Source: Camellia lanceoleosa
Lineage: Eukaryota > Streptophyta > Magnoliopsida > Ericales > Theaceae
Direction of reading: 5' to 3'
NCBI GenBank assembly: GCA_025200525.1
Contig: CM045761.1
Span: forward strand, 80,195,551 to 80,259,550
Length of the DNA: 64,000 nt
Positions 34,086-45,541 of the stretch are shown here, piece by piece (the stretch's first letter is position 1; the number at the start of each line of letters is the position of its first letter). The translations under genes and the position numbers were made by a program. The notes under the pieces are model-generated. The model saw only the letters and a list, made by a program, of their open reading frames with translations, did no database searches and was not told the origin of the DNA.

Positions 34086-36420
34086 AAATGATCTCAAAGG
34101 AACTTCTTTGAATGAACCGTACATACAATATCGTGCATGAATGAGAAAGAAACTTGATGGGTACAATGCAATACAATGTATGATGTTTAAGGAATGCAAT
34201 AAACAAACCTAGCGGTGCTTTAGAAAGCACCTCATGGGGTGAGTGGCGATGAACCGCTTTACTCTGACGGGGATCCCCCCCTCGTGCTCTTCGAACACTT
34301 ACCTTCAACTGACAGTACAAAGGCTCTGGAATACTGACAAGGGTTCTTCACGTAGAACACTATGGATGCTGCATTTCTTCCTGATCATATTCACAACTTT
34401 TCCTATTCTCCAACAGGGTGACAGACTAGGTTGGTTCAGTATCCAGAATAGAGGTGCATACACGCTATCTTAACCTATGGGGCTTCCATACAGATTTCAA
34501 GCCGAGGACACACCTCTGGGTATTTAAACCAGACTTTAGTCTTGGAAATTCCGAACGTTTGCATTCTAGGAAACAACCATTCGAACTCTAGTTTTCACCA
34601 TCGCAGTTGGTCTCCTAGGAACTCATTGCGAACATAGCCAAGATGCCTCTGGTAGGGAATGGTACTCAGGGAGAGCACTTGATCACCATTCTGGCTTGAA
34701 GCAGACTTGATCTTGAGCTTGAGGTAGAGGCACACTCATACTTTGGAGCATTGGCAAGACCTAAAGAGGTACACATGGAATGTAATCTCGGAACTTACTG
34801 AAGTTGAAACAAACTCAGATACCCGACATTTTCCCTCTTTTCTTTTGCTTTGCAGTCTGGAACCTATATAGCTTCAGATAGGTCCTTGTTCCACTATTCT
34901 CGCGTGACCTGGGTTGAACCCTACGGTTTTACAAAAGAACGAATCTTGTTTTACACAGATGTGGGGAGTGGCATGACACTCGGAGCGCAAAACGATTTTT
35001 ATTTTTGAAATTGAGAAATGAAAAAGGGATTCTCAACCGGGTATTGAGCCTACCACTAAACACAGCGAAAAAGACTCAACAACGGAAAACAAAAAGTAAA
35101 CAACCTAAACACATCGAGACACACTCGGAACGACTCAAAGCAAGAATCGAGACAAACAAAACAAAAGACACGACACACAGACGTGTTACAAAGATGAGAG
35201 ACCTCTCAGTGCACGAGGAGCCAGTTTCTCCAGGTATTGTTTTCCACCCTTCTCACTTGTAATTCTCACATCACTCGGCTCTCAAGCTCCGTTTTTTTGA
35301 AAAAGCCCTTTTCCTCACTTTTTCTTTCAGTGCACATCTCTCTATTCTTCAATCTCTCATTTTTTATCCCTCCCTAGGGTGGTTGATGGATAAGTAGGAA
35401 GTTGTGGGCTCTTACCCCTGGTATTCTACCATATTCTCGTCCTTGTTCACAACAATGAATTTCTCCCACAGAGGGGTGGCGCTACAACTGGGTGTGTAGC
35501 AAATCTGCAACTGACATCGATTGACGATGCTTTGCTGGGGAGTTTGGACGTGATCGGATCTGTCCAGATAAGGGAGTGGAATATCTTGATCCATTCCAGT
35601 TCGTGCTTCGCACTTGATATGATACCTCGCTGCTTAGAGGACGAGAGAGCTTTTTGGCCCTTTATTGTTAGCTTCAGTTGCACCCCTTTTTGGCAGGTAG
35701 AGTGCCCTTCTTGGCAAGTATGGTGCCCTTTCTGGCAAATGCATTGACAACGGGGAAAAGACAGGACACTTGACTCAACTGTGCCCCTAGTTCATCATTT
35801 TGACCATTTTTTGTTTTTTGGCTTTCTACTAAAACAATTTTGACCAAAATGAGAGTTAGATTAACATGCTTGTTCAATTTTCTGATTTAAAATCATGCAA
35901 GTCAGGCTATGAGCACTGAAAATTTTCCTTTTTTGGGTCCAAGAAATGGTCCAGTTTTGAAAAATGAAATACTTTTCAAGAAAATCAGTCAACCTGAGTA
36001 AAATTTCTCAAAAACTATTTTTGCAAACGACCACTGCTCAACAAGCACGGAACCTACTCTTGAGATGCACAACCTCAGATTCGAAGGAAAATTGCCCCTT
36101 GCTTGAAGGACACTGCATGGAAACGGAAAGTTACACCTTGTTTGAATAGCACCACGGCGTACTATATGGCAACGAAAAGTTGCCCCTAGTCTAAATAGCG
36201 CTGCAGCACATGGCAACCAATCCTCACAGTGACAATTACAACCAAATTCTCGGATATAGAGAAGACAAAGATGACCAAAACCATCACATGGACACAGTCG
36301 GATTTGAAGTGTTTTACGGCTGGACTTCAGAGTGAAGTTGCCTACATATTCCAAAGATGGGAATCAAGCCTTACGTAGTTCGGGGGAAGGTACACTCGGG
36401 TATTAACCTCTCATTTTGCG

Positions 36421-36668
36421 CTCTAACTTTTGCCAAGACCGCCCTTTCTGGGTTTTCAACCTTGCGAGCTTTGTTCTTCTTTTCTTTTTGATTCTTTTCA
36501 TTTCTTTTCTTCTTTTTTCTTTTTTATCTTTTCTTTTCATTTTCTTCATTTTTATTCTTTTCTTTTTTTTCATTCTTTGCATTTTTCTCCTTTTTTTTTT
36601 TCTTTTTCTTCTTTTTCTTGCTTTAACTTTTGCCTGGGTCGCCCTTCCGGGTTTTCGGCCCAGTGAGC
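36421..36668 (-). repeat. Purine tract flanked by direct repeats
   Basis: About 150 bp of pure T/C-rich DNA (A/G on the element strand) lies between two related blocks of about 47 bp: one from 36,421 (TAACTTTTGCCAAGACCGCC) and one from 36,622 (TAACTTTTGCCTGGGTCGCC). The same arrangement occurs at 59,430-59,690 in the second element. Confidence 0.85.
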
Positions 36669-37059
36669 CTCTCAAGGGTAAAAAGTGTAGCTTTGTCTAT
36701 GTCAAATGGTTTTGAGATTCTAAAGTCATCTGAATCCAGGAGAATGGCTGCTGTTCGCTGACGATGCAGGAGTCCATCCAATGGGGGACTGAATTTGCCC
36801 TTAATGTTGTGGATAGGAACTCAGCTGTTCTTCAGCAATACTTTCTTCTTTCCTCCATTCTGGGATTTGGCATTCTTGCCGATCTTCATTGACTTGCGGA
36901 ATGATCCACCTTTGGCTCTTCGAGCTGTCTGACATTTTTGTCCCTAGTTCGAGGGGTGCTTCTGATCCAGCTTTGCAAGCTTTTTTTGATCATATCCGAT
37001 CTTCTTTGATCTGGCTTTCTTGCCTCTTGTTCGAGGGCTGCTTCAAATCTGGCCACACA

Positions 37060-37340
37060 GGCCTCACGTTGTAGTTGACCGTTGAATGTTCTGAATCTAA
37101 GTTCAAGGTCTGAAAGCTAGGGGTCGGGTCTCGAGGCTGAGAGCGATCCTAGGCTAAGAGTGATCCTAGGCTGCACAATCTCAAGAGCGATTCCACACAG
37201 GTCTTCGCAGGATCGCGCAAAACATTTTTTGAAATCTTTTAAGAAAGCGACAAATCGCTCGCGTTGAAGACAGTGCGCAACCAATCTGGATCAAGCCAGG
37301 ATCCTTCTCAGTACTCACATTAACAAACATGATCTCAGTC
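37060..37340 (-). pseudogene. Vestige of Tat pol (entry of reverse transcriptase)
   Basis: Minus-strand DNA here aligns with 58,800-59,020, where LLKDFKNIF and, after a frameshift, AWSHEDMPGIDLEIIQYRIT can be read. This is the segment before the RT fingers in Tat elements. In this copy it is shorter and more decayed, and no RT motifs follow. It shows the LARD descends from a coding Tat element. Confidence 0.6.
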
Positions 37341-38620
37341 ATTAAGGGCTTAGCATGTCTCTCTTTCTCTCAATTGATCGAATTGTGCAAAACCCGAGAA
37401 ATTTCTTCTTCTTCGTTTTCTTCACAATGTTCAAAAAGGTTTTGAAAAACTTAGGTCAATGCAATGATTTCAAGGCACAGAAAAGACAAAGTTTTTAGTC
37501 AAATACCGCCACCTCATTCAGAACTTCTGGCACAACTGGCACACGACAGAAGTAAACACAAGAGTGCGAAAAATCACTGCTGTTCCATTCAAAACTGTTA
37601 GCACAACTGGCTCCAAGGAAGAAACAAACTCAAAAAGAAAGCAAAGAGACAAACACAAAACAAAATAGTGACATTCGAGGTAACACCCCCGAAATCACCC
37701 GACTCCAACGCAACATGACAGACTCGCTACAACAAGACAGACTCAACGGGACTGACTCGATACAACGAGACAGAGTCAACAGGACTGACTCAATACAACA
37801 AGACCATACCTAAGTCAGAAAGTAGAATAAACAGCATTTGCAAATGCTCAAAATAGTGTGTGCCATCCATCACATCTGGAGTAAACTGAGCACCGATAGT
37901 AAGTGGTTCATCCCCCGATCACATAACAACACAAGTCCAGAGTACCCGGGGGATATCAGACCCTTCTAAAGCTATGGTTCCAAGACTACCCTTGCAAAAG
38001 AGAAAACAGACAGCACTTCAGCCTGATTTCACCAAAACCAAAATGAGCAAAGCTGAATGACTGCGCCCCCCCTACAGAATTCTACCACAAGTTCTGCCTG
38101 CAAACTGATATCCTCAGGTAAAACTGATTCCCAAATATTGGTGCCCTCAGGCCTGATACCCAATTTGCAAACTGAAACATGCATTCCTGTAGAGACGCAC
38201 TTTAAAAGCACATAGCAAATAAATGAGAGCCAAAACACCCCTATGTTGGGGTAAGGTTTCCCTGTCCTATTTTGTCAGGAGCTAGGGTTTTACTACGCAT
38301 GCAGCAGCTTCAAACAACCTATAATCGGGTAAGCAACCTGTTCTAGCTTGGAATGGTCACTATGGATTCCGAACATACACTAGGTCGAATGGTCAAAAAG
38401 GGTGCCCCGGTAAAAATCGGGGTTTGTGTTCCCGTTGTGGCAGAGCCCGCAACCGGTCAGCCTTATGGCACGCTTCTTGAAGCGAGCCTCCGAAAAACCG
38501 TTTAGGAATAGCATACAGCAAACACAATGTCCTAGGTGCACCAATGCAAATGCAATGCAAAGAAACACATAAGTGTAGTCAAAACCAGATATCATGAGTT
38601 CAAGTCAAGTTCTCTAATTG

Positions 38621-38636
38621 CCCAACAGAGTCGCCA
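38621..38636 (-). other. Primer binding site of the LARD
   Basis: The minus strand reads TGGCGACTCTGTTGGG, 5 nt inside the right LTR. The form TGGCGACTCTGCTGGGG is a familiar primer site of large plant gypsy elements. I did not assign the tRNA. Confidence 0.75.
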
Positions 38637-38641
38637 GAAAC

Positions 38642-41600
38642 TATAGACGTAACCGAACGTCCCAGGAAGGAATCCCGTTTTGTTCATTTGGGCTCACTAC
38701 AGTTCAGGACTCAATGTCACAGTCCTGTATCTAATCTCGCAGGGTGCAATGCAAGACCGATGAATCATCAAAGAGTCCAAATCCGGCAAATCGTTTTTTG
38801 AAAAATAGATTTTTAGAAAGAAGTGCTAAACATGGACTGCTTTTCCAGATACAGAGTCGCCACCTAAATATTTATTTTGGGGGAATTTAGGAAACCCTGA
38901 CTCGTTGCCTAAGGCCACGTGTCTGTCATCACCAAAGTTGTCTCGGCTTGGGAACTTGGGTACGATTGGGGAAGGTCACTTCGTGAGCACCCCCGCTCGT
39001 CCGATCAAATATCGGCCTCTACTAACCATGATATCGAGTTTTGAAAACATTATGTGCTCTTATTCTGGTTATTAGCCTAGATTTACTACGTGATGCGCAC
39101 AGCATACAAATATAGACCGGATCGCCTGAAGTGGAATAAAACATCTCATGTTTGTTTTTGAAAGCAGTTCGCTACTCATAAGTAGGCTAAAATGTGGATT
39201 TGCCACCCTCAGGTGGGCTTAGAAAATATGATTTTGCCACTCTCAAGTGGGCTTAAAACTCGCAGTCGATGAATTGTTCCAATTCAGATAATCCAACCTC
39301 CACCCACAGGCATTCAGGTAGGTATATCACATAAGCAGTTAGTCTCATGGTAAACATGCTATCATGGCAGTCACTCACACACATGCAAGGATGCTAAAAC
39401 ATAAACACTTACCGAGTACTCCGAGCCAAAACAGAAGCTAATTAGAAATCATGCATGAATCCTAACTATACTAAGATGCCTAATGCAACACATACAGGTA
39501 TCCAACTAAGATTAGCTCGACTATTCTAAGATGGCATATGATGATGCTACAGCAAACACGTATTCAACTTGAAATTGAAATACAATGCAGTTAGTATGAT
39601 GCGCCGAGCCCGGTGCGTGCAAGACAGATGAATGGATGCAAACATGCGAGCATAAGTATGCTAATTGAAACATGTCCTAAACTAACCATCATAAGCTAGT
39701 AAATAAAGGGAGAAAGACGTGGGGTTGGAAGACATACATCACACACACGCACACTTATTACAACAATTGGCCCTCGCTCGGAGGGTCCGAATAAATAATA
39801 CAGTCCGAATAAATAATTAACTACTCTAGCTAATTAAAAATTACAAAACCCTAATTAATTAACAAATTAACTAGGAAAGCGAATAAACTAGCATGCAAGC
39901 TATAAAATGGACTGCCTCAGCTCTTGTTCCGAATGATGAAAGATGCATGCGTGCTTGGGTCACTTTGTCGGGAAATTCCTTGCGATGTCCCGATTTGTCT
40001 CTGTTTTGCAATTGGTCCTAGAACACTGTACAAAACTTCCGAAGGCTGCTGACTAGTTTTTTCTGCTGGATTCCGATTTGCTGCAACAGAGAGCAAGAAA
40101 GGGGCATGGTAAAGTATTTTCAACACATGTGTGCAAGACCACTCTCCCCGTCATTGCACAAGCTCTAGGAAGTGTAGACCTCGATCCTCGTGCCACCAGT
40201 CACGCATCTCGATGCATGATGGCCGATGAGTCGAATTGCACGACTCAATGTGAAATGAATGCACATGTAAGCATAACAAGGCCTAAACTCCATCATGGGT
40301 AATCCGAAGTGTCGACGACTGGAAATTGAGACACATTTCGTCACTTGGAGTACGAAATGTCCCTCGTTTCTTGTGTGTGGACTAACCCTACTCCAAACAC
40401 AATGCAATGAGATGGCACGCACAATGTGACTAATATGCAACCCTAAATGTAATGAAACCTAATCATGCTGGCATGCGAAGGATGATATGCAAACATGCAA
40501 CTAGCATACATAATGCTATGAACAGAGAATGGCATACTCGATGCACACGAACTATATGGCATACACAATGCACACATATGAAGATGAACATGTACAAAGG
40601 CATAATCAAAGTATACACAATGCGATGGTCAAATAAGCAACGACATGAACCAAATGGCATACACAATGCAAGGTGGACTTAAACCAATATGAGTGGACCT
40701 CAGCCACACTCAAATCAGTGGCCATACATGAAAATGAGACAGCCAAAATACATGCAAACATGCAACTAACATACAAAGGACCGATCCTAAGGCACAACAT
40801 GCAACTCTAACTAAGCATGGCAAGGGATGAAATATGGCATACAACAACACATTTTCCAGCTCTGAAACATGATGCACCATGGTCCCGAATCATGCAAATA
40901 TGTCACCCAATGCATGCTGGATGGCCCGAATACCGAAACTAGTGAAGCGGATTACACTAGAGGTACACAAAATAATGCACGAAGGACAAAACTGACCCTA
41001 AACAAACCCTAGGCAGGTCCAAGACAGTGGAAAAATGGCCTAAAATGATGGCTCAACATGCATAGGAATGAAGCTCACATAATGGCCCAAAAATGAGGCA
41101 TTTATGCATAACTCTCAAACGCATTTAAAGAGTGGAAAACATAGGAATATGGAATGCACATAAGCTCTAAAATATGATGTGCAATGGCCTCGAAACATGA
41201 AAACACCTCAGTATATGCATGGAATAGACCTGAAAACCCAAAGCTAAGCATGGACATTGTACTACAAGCATGCAAAACAAACATCATTCGACCATGAGAC
41301 CCAAAAATAGAGCTAAGGCAGTCCAAAATATGCACAAAATCAGTTTAAGGCATGGCCAAAAAGTGCTAAAATCAAGGGCCAAAATAGCGTGCTACACAAG
41401 TTAGTAAAGGGGATTTGCACTACAAGCATGTGAGGCAATAAATAGGCTACCAAACCAGCAAAATTCAAAGGTATGTCATGCCAAATAAACCCAAAAAACC
41501 CACTAAAACATGATCTATGCATGCAAGAATGATAGGCTCCTTTGATAGGCTATAAAGAGGGTTGTTCCACACATGCAAGAGGGACATCCAATATGACAAA

Positions 41601-42986
41601 ACCAGCTCTTGAAAGAACTCATGCAGGTCCTAAAAATCACTAAAAAAGGCCTGAACCAAGCTTAGGAAGCATGCAAGTAAGGGCTCCTTTGTAAGGCCAA
41701 AAATGCCAACAAACAAGACAACAAGGAGAGGGGATGGCCCTCTCCTTCTTAGGACCTCAAAAAACCATCCCCACCAAAGGGATTTCAGTGGTGAGAGGGC
41801 CAATACAAGGTGGTCCCGCAGCTCACAAAAAAGGCACAAAAAAGAGGCCAAACAAGGCCTAAGAGGGGGTAAACAACCCCAAACACAAAAGTGATCTTAA
41901 ACAAACTTCAGAAGGAGCTCAAAATAAGACTTTTTTAAGTTTATTCCAAAGAACAAATATGCTTGCAAGTATGGATAAAAGATGGAGCGAAATAAAGCTT
42001 AAAAGAGGGAATAGTGTGTTACCCTTGTAGCTTCAGCAAAACCAGCGGCTTTGAGACCAAAAAACCAGACCTTTAACCTCTGAAAATGGCCTCGAAGATC
42101 CTTAGGTTGATGATGGAGGTGTTAGGCTAAGAGTTGGTGTGCAAAGGGGCCAAGAACTTCACTCTTTCTAAGCCTAAGTGTAGAGACAAAGAGAGATATA
42201 TGTGTATGCCTTAGCAAAATTTTTGGAACCCTTATAAAGGAGAGGGAGGGCCTCTCTTATAGAGGAACAAAGGTCCAAGCTTCTTCAAGAAGCTTGTGCA
42301 AAGGTCCAAGCTTCTTGAGGAAGCTATAGCAAAAAGGGTCAAGCTTCTCCCAGAAGCTTAGAGCAAACGGCCAAGCTTCTCTTGGAAGCTTAGAAGGGTT
42401 CAAGCTTCTCTTAGAAGCTTAGAGCAAAGGGTCAAGCTTCTCTAAGAAGCTAAAAAGGTCAATCTTCTTGGAGAAGCTAAAAAGGTTCAAGCTTCTTCAA
42501 GAAGCTAAAAACCAAGGGTTCAAAAGGTTCAAGCTTCCTCAAGAAGCTAAAACAAAGGTTCAAAAGGTTCAAGCTTCCTCAAGAAGATAAAAACCAAGGG
42601 TCCAAAAGGTTCAAGCTTCCTCAAGAAGCTAAAACAAGGGTCTCGGCCAAAAAAAGTAACCGATCCACCAAAATAATGGCCGGCCGACCAATAACATTGC
42701 CGACCGACCAACACTTTTGGCCGATAGCAATAAAACAGGGCCGGTGGTAACATGACAAGGCCGGTGGGGTGTGGGGGTGGCCAACAAGCCATTTCCTACC
42801 CTCAGAGGTAAAAACCTAAGTGCTTGGTCCACAACCAAGTACAAAACAAATAAGTTGAGAGGTTTTGAGGCAAGGCGCGCGGCCAAAACCTCCGAGAACT
42901 CAAGACGAACACGAACATGGATAATCATCGAGTGTTTAAACGATGATGTCCAAGTCTTGAGGACGGTCAAAAATGGGGTGTCAATA
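38642..42986 (-). repeat. 5' LTR of the LARD (right copy)
   Basis: It pairs with 27,726-32,059 across its length. The terminal dinucleotides have decayed at both ends (TATAGACG and GTGTCAATA). It has an extra copy of a roughly 22-bp GGCCGGCCGACCAA unit near 42,680-42,715. Confidence 0.93.
42270..42636 (-). repeat. Array of 11 AAGCTTC hairpins in the LARD LTR (right)
   Basis: It has the same eleven units, in the same order, as 31,365-31,728. Single-base differences have broken the pairing in two units (CAATCTTC in unit 7, AAGATAAA in unit 10). It lies next to the TATA box (CCTTATAAAG, about 42,230). Confidence 0.9.
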
Positions 42987-43704
42987 GTTCCCACAGACTA
43001 TAACTGTTGATAATGGGACTGTATTTGATGGGAAGATAGTGAAGTCTTTTGTGGCAGATTTTGGAATTAGCCTTGTTAATTCCACCCCTTATTATGCACA
43101 AGCCAATGGTCAAGCTGAATCATCCAATAAGTCCTTGAAAAAAGGAATACAAAACGTTGTGGAAGACAATCCTAGGGATTGGCATAACTTATTGTTGGAT
43201 GTATTGTGGGCTTATAGAACTTCCCCAAGGTCAAGCACATGAGTCACTCCTTATGCCTTAGTATATGGGCATGATGCAGTGTTACCTGTGGAAATTAATG
43301 TTAAGTCCTTGAGGGTAAGATGCCAAGACCAATTAGATCCTGAGCAATACCATCAGAGTATGTGTTTGGAATTAGAAAGCATAGATGAAGCTAGAATTTT
43401 GGCATTAAATAGCATTCTTTTTCAAAAGAAGAAAGTAACAAAAAACTATAATAAAAAAGTCAAATACATTGGCTTTGATGAAGGTGATTTGGTATGGAAT
43501 ACAATACTCCCAATAGGGATTAAAAGCCGTAAGTTTGGCAAATGGTCACCTAATTGGGAAGGACAATATCAAATTCATAGAGTTTTGCCTTTTGGAGCAT
43601 ACCATTGGAGAAATTTGAATGGATACATACTTCCCAAAAAGATTAATGGCAGATATTTGAAGCCTTATTTTCCGGCCATTTGCGAAACACAAGGAATAAA
43701 ATAA
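42987..43704 (+). pseudogene. Tat integrase, C-terminal part
   Basis: The frame resumes right after the LARD with PQTITVDNGTVFDGK. The second catalytic Asp is at 43,009-43,011, and NGQAESSNKSLKKG holds the catalytic Glu at 43,117-43,119. A TGA near 43,240 interrupts RSST*VTPYALVYG. The C-terminal domain continues through the GDLVW motif and ends KPYFPAICETQGIK. No chromodomain follows, as expected for Tat. Together with 27,198-27,725 it is one integrase with its D-D-E triad kept, split by 15 kb. Confidence 0.92.
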
Positions 43705-44941
43705 ACACTAAGTACAAGAACACGAGAATACTCAAATGATTAATAAGAATTTGTTCTTCATAAAGAGTTGAATACATTTTGCCATAAATTGGCTTAGAAA
43801 TCATTACAATGTCTCAGTTGTTCTTTTACAATAGATGTTCTATTCTTAAATGATAAGAACAACTAGATGGCTGTGGTCATTTCCTGCTTTCGATCAGTCA
43901 GTCCTTGGTTGGTGATCTGCAGTTTGGTGTTAGTTCAGATTAAGGCCTGGTTCACTGAAGATAGCTCCTTCTCAAACTGAGCTTTCTTCTCCAGTAGTTG
44001 AGTTCGAAAGTGGGAGACAGAAGAATGTTGTTCCTTTAGTTCTAATACTTCAGTATGCACTGTGGAAACAAAGCTCTGATCTTTAACCAATTTCTCCTCT
44101 GCAGCCTTGGCAGCATGGAAAATGTTGATATAGAAGTCAATAATGGCTGTTGCCTGAGATAAATGACTAAAGACAGTCATGCCAAATTGCTCAACAATCT
44201 TGCAGCACTGAAGGAAGCCATTTCTTATTATAGGTCTTTCTAAGGCCTTGAAGGGAATCTTTGAAAATGATGTCAATAGCTCCAGGCAGTTGTCCAAGTC
44301 TATCAGAGGTGAAGAAGGCTTACTACTGGAGGAAGAGCTTTGAAAAATTTCTAGCAAGGAATCAGCCAAAACTAATGGCTCAGTCTCATCACTAGCCATT
44401 GGAGAGGTAGAAGGCAGGTCGAAGAGACTAGCTAGTCTTGTTTTAAAAATGTCTACCTCATCCGTGGACATGAAGGGGGTAGAAAGGGCTTTGGTAGAAG
44501 GCATAAATGACTGCATAGGGATAGGAGAAATGGGTGGAGCATCTTCAGCAGTCTCTATGGTTCTAGCCACCAATAAATCAAGGGAAGAAGGGCTGAAACT
44601 AGGCAAAGGTAATAAACTACGAGTTGGAGGGCTGCCAACACCCTCTGTAGGGGAATCAGCTACCATCGAAGATAAGGTAATAGTTGGAATTTCCTTAGGA
44701 GGAAAAGGAAGAGCAAGGCTCGAAAGAGAATTAAATTGAGATAGATCAAAAGACAAGTAAGGGAGGTATATGTTTAAACCAAAAGAAAGAAATGCAGGAA
44801 TACTTGGCCTCAAGGAGGGTACAGAGAATGTAGGCCTAGGAAATGGGAGTATTATCTGAATGGATCTCACATTTTGCAATTGATCAACTTCAACTGAAAC
44901 TGAGGGAGTCCTTATTGGAAGAATAAGCTCAGTAGTTGTTG

Positions 44942-45027
44942 CTGCAAAAGAAGAAGTACAAAGTAATGTCAACTCTCAATACCAAAAATTTGACAAGGAA
45001 AAATAGTAGAGGCTTGAAAGAAGTTAC
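44942..45027 (-). other. Probable intron in aORF2
   Basis: On the minus strand the donor is ACAA|GTAACTTC and the acceptor TTCTTTTGCAG, preceded by a T-rich stretch. Joining the flanks keeps the frame and removes two overlapping frame ends. Its 86 bp is a normal plant intron size. Confidence 0.65.
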
Positions 45028-45541
45028 TTGTTTCTGAAGTGATAGCAACAATAGGAGAGCTACGAAGGGAATAGTGCTCAGCAATATGTTGACTTCTTGC
45101 AGTTTGCCTTTGGATTGCATCAGCAGCAGCAGCTTCATCTCTTAAGAATTGCTGTTGTCGTCTCTTCTCAGCTCTCTCAAAAACAATTGTGGCCTTAGAA
45201 TATTCCTGCTCTACTGCCTTGGCAGTTGCATCATGAATAGGGTCTTCGACCAAATCAGAAGGAGAGACAGTCATCTTTTTTTTTTTTTTTCTCTGTACTA
45301 GTATTGCCTGCTCCTTCTCAATTTCTCTCTCTTCAATCTGGGATTCGAATTCTTCAGAAGTGAGTTCCTCTTTTACTACCCTGGCAGTTGTCTCATGAGT
45401 GGGATCTTGAACCAGGTCAGAAGAAGGGACGGTCACTTTTTTTCTTCTTTTCAAGGGTGACTCCTGCTCTTGATTTGCCTCTTCTTCTTCTTTTGCTTGA
45501 ACCTCAGGTGCTTCCTTTTCAGGCTCAAGTAAAAGTCTCAT
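45028..45541 (-). repeat. Internal duplication in the aORF2 product
   Basis: Two segments of about 26 residues, KKVTVPSSDLVQDPTHETTA and KKMTVSPSDLVEDPIHDATA, lie 50 residues apart, each preceded by a Lys/Arg run and followed by a Glu-rich run. This is a tandem duplication within the coding region. Confidence 0.85.

Larger units (their letters stand above)
32060..38641 (-). other. Non-coding interior of the LARD
   Basis: From the primer site (right) to the polypurine tract (left), it holds a long leader, shreds of pol (37,060-37,340), a purine tract between direct repeats (36,421-36,668), conserved non-coding blocks shared with 58,350-61,620, and a 1.7-kb minisatellite. The conserved blocks occur in the same order in the relative on the right, so the interior is a real inherited unit. 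Open frames in the repeats and purine tract are composition effects. Confidence 0.8.
27726..42986 (-). mobile_element. LARD-type giant retrotransposon inserted in the Tat integrase
   Basis: LTRs of 4334 bp (27,726-32,059) and 4345 bp (38,642-42,986) flank a 6.58-kb internal region with no intact gag or pol. The minus-strand orientation is set by a TGGCGACTCTGTTGGG primer site next to the right LTR and a polypurine tract (AAAGAGGGGCAAC) next to the left one. Only shreds of pol remain, at 37,060-37,340. Long LTRs with a non-coding interior fit the LARD class. It must be mobilised by another element's proteins. A clean 5-bp duplication is not visible: flanking bases are GTATC and GTTCC. The two LTRs are very similar, so it is younger than its host. 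Confidence 0.9.

Noticed and set aside
36403..36715. Lys-rich minus-strand and Phe-rich plus-strand ORFs
   Set aside because: They are encoded by the purine/pyrimidine tract only; the same occurs at 59,469-59,779.
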